Positions 1-8,457 of a stretch of 37,548 nucleotides of DNA are shown piece by piece. The position numbers and the translations under genes are program-made. The stretch covers positions 1 to 37,548 of the forward strand of contig PHAD01000013.1 in NCBI GenBank assembly GCA_002841595.1, written 5' to 3'. Below the pieces are notes generated by a model, which made no database searches, was not told where the DNA came from, and worked only from the letters and a program-made list of their open reading frames with translations. Position 1 is the stretch's first letter. Every line of letters begins with the position of its first letter. Source of the stretch: Firmicutes bacterium HGW-Firmicutes-12. GTDB lineage: Bacteria > Bacillota > Peptococcia > DRI-13 > PHAD01.

Positions 1-505
1 CCGGAGTTTTCTTTTGTTCATAGTATGTCCTTTTAGGATTTTCGCCAAAAGCCACTTTCAATCCTGCCTGCGCTACCAAAACCATTTTCCTGAGGTCTTT
101 ACCTGCTGTTTTCATAACCAATGACGTTCCGGCAATCACATTACTACTACCAGGCCCCGTCATTACCGTCGTAATCCCACCCTGTACCGCATCATGAAAA
201 GCTAGATCATAAGGATTTACTGCATCTAGGGCACGCATCTGGGGGGTCACCGGATCAGTATCTTCATTTAGGTCATCACCTTCAATCTGATAGATTTCTT
301 CGAGAATTCCCAGATGAGTATGTGCATCGATAAACCCCGGTACAACAGTTTTTCCTTGTAGATCAGTTATCTCAGTGTTATCAGGGAGATTAAGATGTTC
401 CCCTACTGCTAGTATCTTCTCTTCTTGCCATAGAAGCGAAGCATTTTCTAGCGTTTCTTTAGACATCGTGTATATCCTAGCATTAATTATTGCTTTAGTA
501 TTCAT
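1..505 (-). CDS. Amidohydrolase, imidazolonepropionase-like (partial, 3' end outside window)
   Basis: The first 168 residues of a metal-dependent hydrolase of the amidohydrolase superfamily; the rest lies beyond base 1. The N-terminal composite beta-sandwich leads into GFIDAHTH (residues 57-64), whose His62 and His64 are the usual metal-binding H-x-H pair. This is followed by a Gly/Ser-rich stretch (residues 109-127) and GENPKRTY (154-161), both typical of the imidazolonepropionase-like group. There is no signal peptide, so it should be cytoplasmic. The ATG at 503-505 has AAGGAG at 515-520 at good spacing. It starts 13 bases after the stop of tex and is probably the last or a late gene of the same transcript. 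The substrate cannot be told from this fragment; cyclic amide or dipeptide hydrolysis is typical of the superfamily. Confidence 0.85.
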   Translation of the reverse strand, partial: MNTKAIINARIYTMSKETLENASLLWQEEKILAVGEHLNLPDNTEITDLQGKTVVPGFIDAHTHLGILEEIYQIEGDDLNEDTDPVTPQMRALDAVNPYDLAFHDAVQGGITTVMTGPGSSNVIAGTSLVMKTAGKDLRKMVLVAQAGLKVAFGENPKRTYYEQKKTP

Positions 506-518
506 ACTTTTCTTCTCC

Positions 519-2669
519 TTATTCTATTCCCTTCATTGTCAGGCTAATCCTGCCCCGCACCTTATCTACGCTTAGTACGGACACTTTCACCGTATCGCCA
601 AGCGCTACTGCTTCCATGGGATGTTTGATAAACCTGTCGCTCAACTGTGACAAGTGAACTAGCCCGTCCTGCTTTACACCAATATCCACAAAAGCTCCAA
701 AATCTACGACATTCCGAACTGTTCCTTGTAAGACCATTCCTTCATGGAGATCGTCTAAAGATAGTACATCCTGTCTAAACAATACCGGTGGTAAATCCTC
801 TCGCGGATCACGTCCCGGCCTTTTTAAAGCTTCTACAATATCTCGAACAGTAGGAACCCCTGCCTGAACCTCTTTGGCTAATGAAGTTATTTCTATCTTC
901 TCAAGGGCCAGCCTAATCTGTGCTCCTTTTATAGATAGATCCTCAACTCCAAAACCAATTTTTTCTAGTATAGAGCAAGCGATCTCATAGGATTCCGGAT
1001 GTACGGGGGTGTTTTCGAAGGGATTAAGACCTCCGGCTATGCGAATAAACCCAGCACACTGCTGGAAGGTACGCGCTCCTAATCGCGGTACTTTTAGAAG
1101 TTCTTTGCGCTCTTTAAACCTTCCCTTTTCTTCCCTTACAGTAAATATAGCCTCTGCTACTGCAGAGTTTAATCCAGCTACATGCTGTAGCAAAGCAGGA
1201 GAAGCAGTATTAATTTCTACTCCTACGGTATTAACGCAAGATTCAACTACTGCTCCCAGCGCTTGGTTTAGCTCCCGAGCATTTACATCATGCTGGTATT
1301 GACCAACTCCAATTGATTTAGGATCAATTTTGACAAGCTCTGCCAATGGGTCCTGCAAGCGCCGGGCAATAGAGACCGCACTGCGATAAGTAAGATCCAT
1401 GTCTGGGAATTCCCTAGCAGCCAAAGGTGAAGCTGAATAAACCGAAGCTCCCGCTTCACTGACTATTGTAAATTTTACAGGTAAGATGCCTTCCCCTATC
1501 AACTGACTGATAAAAGACTCTGTTTCACGTGATGCTGTGCCGTTTCCAATAGCGACTGCCGTCAAATCCCATTTTTCTGCTATCTTTTGTATAGTTTTGA
1601 TTGACTCAGCACTTTTTTGTTGCGGTTTGTGAGGAAATATTACTCCTATATCTAAGACTTTTCCTGTATCATCCACCACTGCTAGCTTGCATCCGCTTCG
1701 GAAACCCGGGTCTATACCTAATACAATCTGCTCCCTAACAGGGGGTTGCAATAGAAGGTTTCTCAAGTTATTAGAAAACACCTTTGTAGCCTGCAGTTCG
1801 GCAGTTTGAGTTAAACTGCTACGGACTTCCCTTTCTAAGCTGGGGAGAAGCAAGCGTTGACAGCCATCAGTAATAGCATGTTCAATATACTTGAGACCGA
1901 GAGCCTTAGGATTCGTAATCATTCGCTTTCCTATTTCAGCAATGATTTCCTCAGTGGGTACACTAATTTTCACCTGTAATATGCCTTCCTTTTCCCCTCG
2001 GTTGACCGCTAAGGTACGGTGCGGTGGTAAAGTACGTACAAATTCTTTATATTCATAATACATCTCATACGGTGTAGACTCTTTACTCTCACCTTTTACC
2101 ACTAATTGACCTTTGCTATAGTACACCTTTCTCACAAGATTGCGAATATCCGCATCATCTGCTACCTGTTCAGCAACGATATCACAAGCTCCCGATAGAG
2201 CAGCCTCAGCTGACTCAACTCCAGTGTCGGCATTTATATATTCTCCGGCGATTAGCAATAAGTCTCCTGCGAGTAGAGCTTGATCTAACAGAACTTGAGC
2301 TAACGGTTCCAAACCCTGCTGCCTGGCAATCCCTGCCCGAGTCCGCTTTTTTTGTCGGTAGGGTCGATATAAATCTTCTAACTTCTGTAAAGTAACAGCC
2401 TTTTTTATACTCTCCTCAAGCTCTGGTGTTAATTTTTCTTGTTCATTGATTAAGCGAAGTACCTCTTCTTTACGCTTAGCCATGTTCTTTAGGTATTCAA
2501 ACCTCTCTGCCAATCTCCGTAATGTTTCTTCATCCATTTCCCCGGTGGCTTCTTTGCGATAACGAGCAATAAAAGGGATGGTATTCCCTTCCTCTAACAG
2601 TTTCACCGCCTGCTCAGTTCCTTTGTAAGACCATTTCAGCTCCTGGCTGAGTATTTTTGTAAAATCCAT
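519..2669 (-). CDS. tex: Tex family RNA-binding transcription accessory protein
   Basis: A 716-residue, full-length Tex homologue. The helical Tex N-terminal region covers about residues 1-190. A YqgF/RNase H-like domain begins near residue 315 (VLGIDPGFRSG). Helix-hairpin-helix repeats lie around 480-570, and an S1 RNA-binding domain occupies 641-716 (VDFGAFVDIGVKQDGLVH). Tex proteins bind nucleic acid and associate with transcription in the cytoplasm; the YqgF domain usually lacks nuclease activity. The ATG at 2667-2669 lies inside the 3' end of the asparaginase gene (34-base overlap) with AAGGAGG at 2684-2690, so translation is probably coupled. The stop codon abuts the ribosome-binding site of the amidohydrolase downstream. 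Family assignment is certain; the precise cellular role is poorly defined in the family as a whole. Confidence 0.96.
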   Translation of the reverse strand: MDFTKILSQELKWSYKGTEQAVKLLEEGNTIPFIARYRKEATGEMDEETLRRLAERFEYLKNMAKRKEEVLRLINEQEKLTPELEESIKKAVTLQKLEDLYRPYRQKKRTRAGIARQQGLEPLAQVLLDQALLAGDLLLIAGEYINADTGVESAEAALSGACDIVAEQVADDADIRNLVRKVYYSKGQLVVKGESKESTPYEMYYEYKEFVRTLPPHRTLAVNRGEKEGILQVKISVPTEEIIAEIGKRMITNPKALGLKYIEHAITDGCQRLLLPSLEREVRSSLTQTAELQATKVFSNNLRNLLLQPPVREQIVLGIDPGFRSGCKLAVVDDTGKVLDIGVIFPHKPQQKSAESIKTIQKIAEKWDLTAVAIGNGTASRETESFISQLIGEGILPVKFTIVSEAGASVYSASPLAAREFPDMDLTYRSAVSIARRLQDPLAELVKIDPKSIGVGQYQHDVNARELNQALGAVVESCVNTVGVEINTASPALLQHVAGLNSAVAEAIFTVREEKGRFKERKELLKVPRLGARTFQQCAGFIRIAGGLNPFENTPVHPESYEIACSILEKIGFGVEDLSIKGAQIRLALEKIEITSLAKEVQAGVPTVRDIVEALKRPGRDPREDLPPVLFRQDVLSLDDLHEGMVLQGTVRNVVDFGAFVDIGVKQDGLVHLSQLSDRFIKHPMEAVALGDTVKVSVLSVDKVRGRISLTMKGIE

Positions 2670-3694
2670 TTCTGCTTCTCTTCCTCCTTGAAATTAAGCT
2701 TAAACACTGGTCTAGCTTCCCCTATCAACTCTCCACGATAGTTTTTTAATTCTATTCTAGAGTAAGAGGAAAGCTTTTTATACTCATCTTCTGTAAGAAT
2801 TCCCAACTGTCGTAAGGTCTCTATCACTACAGGTCCTACAGCTCGAGTATTGCCATCTTCTATCTTAATAGCAATCCCCCAGCCCTTCGAGGGAAGACCT
2901 ATACAAAATATACCCTCATTCCCATCCTTTGCCAATAGTTTTTTATCAGTAACCTTCATTAAATCACTGGCTAAACGACCAGTACCTGCCACTACTTCAG
3001 GATAAGTAGTTATTGCTTCCTGAAGAATGTTGCAGGCCTTTATTCTTTCGACACTTAAGTCTGAAGGATTAGCCCAGCGAGCATAAATATAGGCCATTCT
3101 TTCTACTGGCATAGCAAAAACCGGGACTCCGCATCCATCAGTCCCAACCTCAATTGACGCTATATTTAAATCAGCTAGTTCAGCTATCGTATTAAGCATC
3201 ATCTGCTGTACTTGGTGTTTTAATTGAAAATAATCATCCAAAGACAACTTTAAATACTTGGCTAAAGCAAGCATCCCCGCGTGCTTACCCGAACATGTAC
3301 AATGAAAAACACTGGGAGCTTGTCCTCTAGTAGCAAGCTCCTTTGCAGTAGCCTTATGTAATGGCGGATGGGTTCCGCACTGCAGATATTTAGCTTCAAG
3401 ACCTATTTTTTCCATTAGCTGCAGACCGATATGGACATGTCCTTGTTCCCCACTGTGAGAAGACATGATTAAAGCTATTTCCTCAACAGAAAAGCCAAAA
3501 TGCTCTGCCGCTCCTTTCTCTAGGACTGGCAAAGCCTGTATAGGTTTAGCCGCAGAACGGATAAAGGTATAATAGGTACTATCTCCCGCTGAGGCTATTT
3601 TTTTACCGTGTGAATCTATTACAACAATTACTCCCCGATGCAAGCTTTCTACAGTTTCTCCCCTAGTTACTTCCACCAACTTTACTGATTCCAT
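2636..3694 (-). CDS. Type-II (Rhizobium etli-type) L-asparaginase
   Basis: A 352-residue member of the Asparaginase_II family, unrelated to the E. coli AnsA/AnsB fold. It would hydrolyse L-asparagine to aspartate and ammonia in the cytoplasm. Family landmarks are visible: the SxxK tandem S47-A-A-K50, the SSHSGE motif at 78-83, HCTCSGKHAG at 131-140 with Cys134 and Lys137, and DGCGVP with Cys188. From memory of the R. etli enzyme, the Cys/Lys/Cys set corresponds to its zinc site. No signal peptide is seen. The ATG at 3692-3694 is preceded by a modest AGGGA. It follows the glutamine amidotransferase gene by 24 bases and overlaps tex by 34. The two amide-hydrolysing enzymes side by side suggest a nitrogen-salvage role, which is inference. 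Confidence 0.9.
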   Translation of the reverse strand: MESVKLVEVTRGETVESLHRGVIVVIDSHGKKIASAGDSTYYTFIRSAAKPIQALPVLEKGAAEHFGFSVEEIALIMSSHSGEQGHVHIGLQLMEKIGLEAKYLQCGTHPPLHKATAKELATRGQAPSVFHCTCSGKHAGMLALAKYLKLSLDDYFQLKHQVQQMMLNTIAELADLNIASIEVGTDGCGVPVFAMPVERMAYIYARWANPSDLSVERIKACNILQEAITTYPEVVAGTGRLASDLMKVTDKKLLAKDGNEGIFCIGLPSKGWGIAIKIEDGNTRAVGPVVIETLRQLGILTEDEYKKLSSYSRIELKNYRGELIGEARPVFKLNFKEEEKQKWILQKYSARS

Positions 3695-3718
3695 TTTAAT
3701 ATCCCTGCTTTCTAGTGG

Positions 3719-4435
3719 CTAAAGATTGAGTTTTTTAAGCTTACTCACTTCTTCAATAAATGAATTGAATAGTCTAATAGAAAACTCATCTTTACTATGA
3801 GAACACTCAGGGTGCCATTGTACACCAATAAAAAATCTAGAAGTGTCTCTTATTTCAACAGCCTCAACCAAACCATCCCTGCTCCAGGACACTGCCCGCA
3901 GCTTGCTACCAACAAAGTTTATGGCCTGGTGATGAAAGCTATTTACGCGTAGTGTATTTGTTCCAAGTATTCGATATAAACGGCTATCTCCATCAACCTT
4001 TATATGATGTGTTGGATACCAGCGGGGAGCTTTTTGACGATGCTGCTGATTAGATTTATCGTTCAAATCCTGGTGAACACTACCCTCGGCAGCAATATTA
4101 AGTACCTGTATGCCCCGACATATTCCCAACACAGGTTTATTCCCCTCTAGTGCTAATTTGGCCAGGGCTAACTCAAAACTATCACGTAGGGGAGTGGTCT
4201 CTCCCAATCCCCTCAGTGGTTCTTCTCCAAAGTAATGAGGATCTATATCATCCCCACCCGAAAATATTAAGCCATCAAATAGCTGATAATAGTTCTCCAC
4301 AAGAGACGGCTCCATAGTAGGTATTAAAACCGGAATTCCTCCAGCAATATATACGGCTCTCACGTATTCCTCATGAAGCAAGTGTTTTGCCTCACTTTCC
4401 CGCCAACCGCAGGTTATACCGACCAGACAAACCAT
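3719..4435 (-). CDS. Class-I glutamine amidotransferase-like hydrolase (peptidase C26, PuuD-like)
   Basis: A 238-residue single-domain class-I glutamine amidotransferase fold of the gamma-glutamyl-gamma-aminobutyrate hydrolase (PuuD) type. The nucleophile elbow is GICRG with Cys106; the rest of the triad is His208 and Glu210 in GVQWHPE. The FSGGDDIDP motif (58-66) is typical of this family. It would cleave gamma-glutamyl amide bonds in the cytoplasm; the natural substrate is not evident, and no other putrescine-pathway gene is nearby. The ATG at 4433-4435 has TAGGAG at good spacing. It is the first gene of the run with asparaginase, tex and the amidohydrolase. No clear sigma-A promoter was found upstream, only inverted repeats in the AT-rich gap. 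Confidence 0.9.
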   Translation of the reverse strand: MVCLVGITCGWRESEAKHLLHEEYVRAVYIAGGIPVLIPTMEPSLVENYYQLFDGLIFSGGDDIDPHYFGEEPLRGLGETTPLRDSFELALAKLALEGNKPVLGICRGIQVLNIAAEGSVHQDLNDKSNQQHRQKAPRWYPTHHIKVDGDSRLYRILGTNTLRVNSFHHQAINFVGSKLRAVSWSRDGLVEAVEIRDTSRFFIGVQWHPECSHSKDEFSIRLFNSFIEEVSKLKKLNL

Positions 4436-4504
4436 GAAACCAACTCCTAAAAATAGTATTTCCCAACTATTCTATTCGCTAGTATTTCAAAGTTGATATT
4501 GTTT

Positions 4505-4523
4505 TTAGATAAATACTATCTAA
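4505..4523. repeat. Perfect interrupted palindrome, 7-5-7
   Basis: TTAGATA (4505-4511) and its exact inverse TATCTAA (4517-4523) flank a 5-base spacer. It lies between the ndoA terminator hairpin and the start of the glutamine amidotransferase-asparaginase operon. Its symmetry and AT-rich make-up suit an operator, but it could also simply be part of the terminator region. A second, looser inverted repeat (AATAGT...ACTATT) lies at 4451-4470. Confidence 0.4.
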
Positions 4524-4529
4524 TAGACT

Positions 4530-4553
4530 AAAAAGAACGAGCTAATCTCGTCC
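4530..4553 (-). terminator. Intrinsic terminator after ndoAI-ndoA
   Basis: On the minus strand, stem GGACGAG (4553-4547) pairs with CTCGTTC (4541-4535) around a 5-base loop and runs into a T-rich tail. It sits 16 bases after the ndoA stop codon and separates the toxin-antitoxin operon from the amidotransferase operon. Confidence 0.75.
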
Positions 4554-4568
4554 TTAGAAAAATATGTA

Positions 4569-4919
4569 CTATAACTCAATTAAACCCAAACTAATTTCCA
4601 AGGCTTGATCTACCTTTTTCAACATTACTTCATCCAAGGAAGATACTTTTTCCTTTAGTCGGCGTTTATCAATAGTTCGTATCTGTTCTGCAAGTAGTAG
4701 GGAATCCTTCTCAAGCCCACAAAGCTCCCCAGATAGTTCAATATGGGTAGGCAGTTTGGCTTTAGCCACCTGACTAGTTATGGCTAGTACTATAGTTGTC
4801 GGACTATACTGATTGCCTATATCATTTTGGATCACAAGAACAGGGCGTATACCTCCCTGCTCCGAACCAATTACAGGGCTTAAATCAGCATAATAAATAT
4901 CGCCTCTTTTAATCGCCAT
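4569..4919 (-). CDS. ndoA: Type II toxin endoribonuclease NdoA/EndoA (MazF/PemK family)
   Basis: A 116-residue MazF-type mRNA interferase, very close in sequence to the Bacillus EndoA class: [20 protein letters not shown] at the N-terminus, then RPVLVIQND and ITSQ motifs and the [10 protein letters not shown] block. It is a cytoplasmic sequence-specific endoribonuclease neutralised by the upstream antitoxin. I place the start at the ATG at 4917-4919, which shares its A with the antitoxin stop (TAATG) and has GGAG 8 bases upstream. A GTG 9 bases earlier overlaps the GGAG and is less likely. The coupling matches the expected antitoxin-first order. The position next to alr is the conserved Bacillus arrangement, where the pair behaves as a core chromosomal stress module. 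Confidence 0.96.
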   Translation of the reverse strand: MAIKRGDIYYADLSPVIGSEQGGIRPVLVIQNDIGNQYSPTTIVLAITSQVAKAKLPTHIELSGELCGLEKDSLLLAEQIRTIDKRRLKEKVSSLDEVMLKKVDQALEISLGLIEL

Positions 4920-5194
4920 TAACAACACTCCACAAGTTTGCTTTCAATAGTAATTCGTACTTCCTCTTCGCATTCGAAAGCTTCTTGACATAATAATTCA
5001 TTGATGCTCGCCATTTCTAAATACCCTTTACGCATCTCTTCCCTTAAACGGCTTTTTCTTTTTTCTTTCAGGTAGAAGCGCATTGCTTCCCTGATTATTT
5101 CGCTCCGGTTCTTATTCTCTACACTTATGATATCGTTAACCTCTTCTAACAACGATATCGGTAAAGAAATTATGATGCGTTTGCTTTCCGCCAC
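4919..5194 (-). CDS. ndoAI: Antitoxin NdoAI/EndoAI (ribbon-helix-helix, MazE partner)
   Basis: A 91-residue antitoxin. The N-terminal ribbon-helix-helix is clear: strand KRIIISLP (5-12), helix [10 protein letters not shown], then [14 protein letters not shown]. The C-terminal acidic tail (about 60-88, ECEEEVRI) is where EndoA-binding residues lie in the family. It should neutralise NdoA and may autorepress through the N-terminal domain, although the Bacillus homologue is a weak DNA binder. The start is a GTG at 5192-5194 with GGAG 8 bases upstream. It is transcribed from a near-consensus promoter at 5293-5322, after the alr stop, so the pair can be expressed independently of the alr operon. 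Confidence 0.94.
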   Translation of the reverse strand: MAESKRIIISLPISLLEEVNDIISVENKNRSEIIREAMRFYLKEKRKSRLREEMRKGYLEMASINELLCQEAFECEEEVRITIESKLVECC

Positions 5195-5292
5195 TTAATC
5201 CACTCCTATCAAGAAATAAAAAAGAAAAACCCCAGTATATTAACTTATGCACGATCTTTTAATGTTAATGCTTAAAATAGAAATACTACTTA

Positions 5293-5322
5293 ATTATATA
5301 TATAAGAAGTATATACAGTCAA
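5293..5322 (-). promoter_or_regulatory. Sigma-A-type promoter of ndoAI-ndoA
   Basis: On the minus strand, TTGACT (5322-5317) and TATAAT (5298-5293) are 18 bases apart, in the gap between the alr stop and the ndoAI start. The -10 box is perfect and the -35 has one mismatch. The leader would be about 90 bases. Confidence 0.75.
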
Positions 5323-5350
5323 TATAACTTCATCAGATAACATCGTTTTA

Positions 5351-6472
5351 TTAATAGTAAACTCTGGGAACTCGATTAGAAATCATACAAACTATCTCAT
5401 AGTTTATGCTTCCCAAAACCCGAGCTAATTCATCAACGGAAATAAAAATATCACCCTCTTCACCAACCAAGGTTACCGTATCTCCTTGTTTAACAGGAGC
5501 TTTTAGTGCTGTAGCATTTAGCATCATTTGATCCATACATATTCTGCCAACGAGTGGAATTCTTTGTCCATAACAGATAGCTTCTGTCTGACCGGATAAT
5601 AGACGAGAATAACCATCTGCATAGCCTAAAGGCAAACTGATAATTACCGAATCCTCAGGTGTAGTATAAATACCTCCGTAACTAATAGGTACATTGGCGG
5701 GTACTTCTTTTACTTGGGATATTAAAGCCCGCCAAGCTATAGCCTGACAAAGATCAACCTTCTTTAAGTTTACTTCTTCTGATGGTTGTAGTCCATACAG
5801 CATGATACCTGGACGTACCATGTCCATATAGGCTTCGGGACAATCAATCACTGCCGCACTATTGGCGGCATGTTTTATTTTAAACTTAAATTTCGTCTTC
5901 TCTTCTATCTCGGCTACAAATTCATTAAAAGTGTTTAACTGCATATTTGTGAATGTCTTATCCAATTCATCCGCCTTAGCTAGATGGGTGAAAATCCCTT
6001 CTATCTCCACACCAGGAAGTGAAATAATCCTAGCAATGTCTTGAAGCCCTTGTTCATCCGGTATTACTCCAATCCTTCCCATTCCTGTATCAACTTTTAT
6101 ATGCCCTATAGCATTCTTGCCTTTTACACATATTCGCGAAAGCTCTTCGGCTTCCTCCCGGGAGTATATGGTAAGGATTATATTATGCTTTAAGGCTAGT
6201 TGATACTCATCAATTGGCGTCCAACCCAATATATGTATGGGTTGTTCAATTCCCGCCTCACGCAACTGTATGGCCTCCGTCATAATAGCAACACCAAAAC
6301 GATCAGCACCAGCCTCAGCAAGGGCTTTCGCTACCTCAACCGCACCATGTCCATAAGCATCAGCTTTAACAACCGTCATAATTTGCACGTTTGCCCCAAC
6401 TAGTCGCCTTACCTCAGTATAATTATGTTTAATATTCTTTAAGCTTATTTCAACCCAAACAGGCCTCTGCAT
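5351..6472 (-). CDS. alr: Alanine racemase
   Basis: A 373-residue fold-type III PLP enzyme that interconverts L- and D-alanine for peptidoglycan. The PLP lysine is Lys36 in VVKADAYGHG (34-43). The second catalytic base is Tyr264 in ISYGGIYTT, matching Tyr265 of the Geobacillus enzyme. The substrate-binding Arg/Met block RPGIMLYGL (219-227) and the C-terminal beta domain with GRICMDQMM are present. The ATG at 6470-6472 is preceded by a G-rich ribosome-binding site. It lies 32 bases after nnr and is probably the last gene of the cdaA-to-alr run. No hairpin terminator is seen after it; the ndoAI promoter begins about 30 bases downstream. Confidence 0.97.
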   Translation of the reverse strand: MQRPVWVEISLKNIKHNYTEVRRLVGANVQIMTVVKADAYGHGAVEVAKALAEAGADRFGVAIMTEAIQLREAGIEQPIHILGWTPIDEYQLALKHNIILTIYSREEAEELSRICVKGKNAIGHIKVDTGMGRIGVIPDEQGLQDIARIISLPGVEIEGIFTHLAKADELDKTFTNMQLNTFNEFVAEIEEKTKFKFKIKHAANSAAVIDCPEAYMDMVRPGIMLYGLQPSEEVNLKKVDLCQAIAWRALISQVKEVPANVPISYGGIYTTPEDSVIISLPLGYADGYSRLLSGQTEAICYGQRIPLVGRICMDQMMLNATALKAPVKQGDTVTLVGEEGDIFISVDELARVLGSINYEIVCMISNRVPRVYY

Positions 6473-6504
6473 CGATAATCCCCCCAGTTAAGGACTCCCA
6501 TGGT

Positions 6505-8052
6505 TCACTCAATACCTTTTAGAGCGTACGGCACCATATCCAGAACATCTCTAGCCATAACCCCACGCATACCCTTTTCACCTGCTGCTAAATCACCCGC
6601 TAAGCCATGAATATATACCCCCAAATAAGCTGCCTCAACAGGACATATACCTTGGGCTAAAAAGCTCCCGATTATCCCTGCCAAAATATCGCCAGTACCT
6701 GCTGTAGCTAGTGCCGGACAGCCTGTAGAATTAATATAGGCAACTCCCTGCGGTATCGCGGTTATACTTGCTGCTCCTTTTAACACCACAATGGAATTCA
6801 ACTTAGCAGCTGCTTGAAGTGCTGTTCCTATACGATCGGATTGAACATCTTCAGTAGATATCCCCAATAACCTGGCCATTTCACCTGGATGTGGGGTTAG
6901 AATAACCGGTGTTTGAATATGTTGTAATACATCTATATTCTGTGCCAGAACATTTAAACCATCGGCATCTATAACAAGAGGTACTTTGATGTTCTCTAAA
7001 AGCTGCTGCAAAATATCTTTTATAGACTCCTCCGCAGAAAGCCCTGGTCCAAAAACCACAGATTTTTTATTTATCATCATCTCTTCTATTTCCAACCATG
7101 CGATCGCATCCAAAGAGCTAAAGACTGTCTCTTCGACTCCACGGGTAATAACTTCAGGAAAAGCTATATCAAAATTAACAGCTAAAGACTTGGGCAGACA
7201 AGCAGTTACTAGTCCAGCCCCAGAGCGAAGTGCCGCTTTACAAGTAAAATAACAAGCTCCTGTCATACCGGCTGACCCGGCTATAACCAATACATGACCA
7301 AAACTATTTTTGTGTCCCTGCCAATCTATCGGAGGTAGAACCTTGCAAGCAAAATCCTTATCCACATAATATTCTTCTCTCTCTAACTCTCTTATAGCCT
7401 CTTGGGGCAGGGAGATATTTGCTACTTCCAGCTGACCAACAAATTCTTTTCCTGGGAAAACAACCAATCCCCGCTTTACCCAAGCAAAAGTTACGGTATA
7501 ATCAGCTTTTATACAGTGTTCCTCGATCCTGCCTGTGTCAGCTTCAAGTCCCGAAGGGATGTCAATAGCCAGAACTGGGACCTTACTGTCATTAATTGCT
7601 TGTATAGCCCTACATACATTTTTTTGTGTTTTCCCTCGAAAACCAGTACCAAAAATACCATCAATTACGAGATCACACTGATTCAGACGCAGTCTAAGTA
7701 AATAAAAGCTGTTTTCATCACTTAAAATATGCCATTTCAAACCCAATTTCTCAACCATATGCCAGTTTTCTAAAGTGTCCCCACTTAAGTTTTCAGGAGA
7801 AAAGAGTAAAAACAGCCTAACTTCCGCCTTCAGTTCATGCAGACGTCTAGCTACAACCAAAGCATCACCACCATTGTTACCTTTGCCAGCTAAAATGATA
7901 ACCTGACGATCATATAACGTACCCATAACCTGCTCGGCTTTTTTTACAACCGCCCCTCCCGCATTCTCCATAAGAAGTAACGAGGGTACCCCATAAGCAT
8001 GAATAGCCCAGTTGTCAAGTTTTTTCATTTCGCTGCCGGTGATAAGCCTCAT
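6505..8052 (-). CDS. nnr: Bifunctional NAD(P)HX epimerase / ADP-dependent NAD(P)HX dehydratase
   Basis: A 515-residue fused metabolite-repair enzyme that returns hydrated NADH/NADPH to the usable form. The YjeF_N epimerase domain covers about 1-215 with GKGNNGGD (56-63) and DGIFGTG (131-137). The ribokinase-like dehydratase domain covers about 225-512 with DADGLN (362-367), HPGEM (388-392) and the anion-hole GTGDILAG (452-459). Length and both active sites are intact. It begins with ATG at 8050-8052, 8 bases after acpS, so the two are co-transcribed, as in many Firmicutes. The Bacillus gene order (acpS ... alr-ndoAI-ndoA) is kept, but no lipoprotein gene of the YdcC type lies between nnr and alr. 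Confidence 0.96.
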   Translation of the reverse strand: MRLITGSEMKKLDNWAIHAYGVPSLLLMENAGGAVVKKAEQVMGTLYDRQVIILAGKGNNGGDALVVARRLHELKAEVRLFLLFSPENLSGDTLENWHMVEKLGLKWHILSDENSFYLLRLRLNQCDLVIDGIFGTGFRGKTQKNVCRAIQAINDSKVPVLAIDIPSGLEADTGRIEEHCIKADYTVTFAWVKRGLVVFPGKEFVGQLEVANISLPQEAIRELEREEYYVDKDFACKVLPPIDWQGHKNSFGHVLVIAGSAGMTGACYFTCKAALRSGAGLVTACLPKSLAVNFDIAFPEVITRGVEETVFSSLDAIAWLEIEEMMINKKSVVFGPGLSAEESIKDILQQLLENIKVPLVIDADGLNVLAQNIDVLQHIQTPVILTPHPGEMARLLGISTEDVQSDRIGTALQAAAKLNSIVVLKGAASITAIPQGVAYINSTGCPALATAGTGDILAGIIGSFLAQGICPVEAAYLGVYIHGLAGDLAAGEKGMRGVMARDVLDMVPYALKGIE

Positions 8053-8060
8053 TTTGCTAC

Positions 8061-8426
8061 CTACTCTCCAATCGCTACAGCCACTGCATAGTCGCGGCTG
8101 TGAGATATACTTACTTTTATCGTACTTATACCCTTTTGTTCAAATAACCTTTCCATAACTTGATTAACTAGGACCTGTGGTGCGCCCATTTCATCAGGAA
8201 AAATTTCCATATCATGCCATGATAGTCCACGCATTCCGCAGCCAAGACATTTTATAATAGCTTCCTTAGCGGCAAAACGCCCGGCCAAAAAAGGGAAAGG
8301 GTCCTTCTTAACCATATAGTACTCCTTTTCTCGGTTAGACAAAACTCTATCATAAAAAGCCGGATGTCTTTTCACAGCATTTCTAATGCGTTCTATTTCA
8401 ATTATATCGGTACCCACATAAACCAT
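8061..8426 (-). CDS. acpS: Holo-[acyl-carrier-protein] synthase
   Basis: A 121-residue 4'-phosphopantetheinyl transferase of the AcpS type, which loads phosphopantetheine from CoA onto the fatty-acid carrier protein. The two magnesium-binding motifs are GTDIIEI with Asp7 and FAAKEAIIK with Glu55. The SISHSRDYAVA block (107-117) is typical. Length is normal for the family. ATG at 8424-8426 with a GGTGG just upstream. It sits between glmM (31-base gap) and nnr (8-base gap). Confidence 0.97.
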   Translation of the reverse strand: MVYVGTDIIEIERIRNAVKRHPAFYDRVLSNREKEYYMVKKDPFPFLAGRFAAKEAIIKCLGCGMRGLSWHDMEIFPDEMGAPQVLVNQVMERLFEQKGISTIKVSISHSRDYAVAVAIGE

Positions 8427-8457
8427 TAATCCACCAACTTTTTTAATGTGCTGTACT

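Noticed and set aside
2636-2669. Frameshift or fusion between asparaginase and tex
   Set aside because: Both proteins are full length with proper ends; the 34-base overlap in different frames is ordinary coupling. The same holds for ilvB/ilvN at 27110-27138.
4917-4928. GTG at 4926-4928 as the ndoA start
   Set aside because: It overlaps the GGAG ribosome-binding site itself; the ATG at 4917-4919 has correct spacing, overlaps the antitoxin stop in the usual TAATG manner, and matches the family N-terminus.
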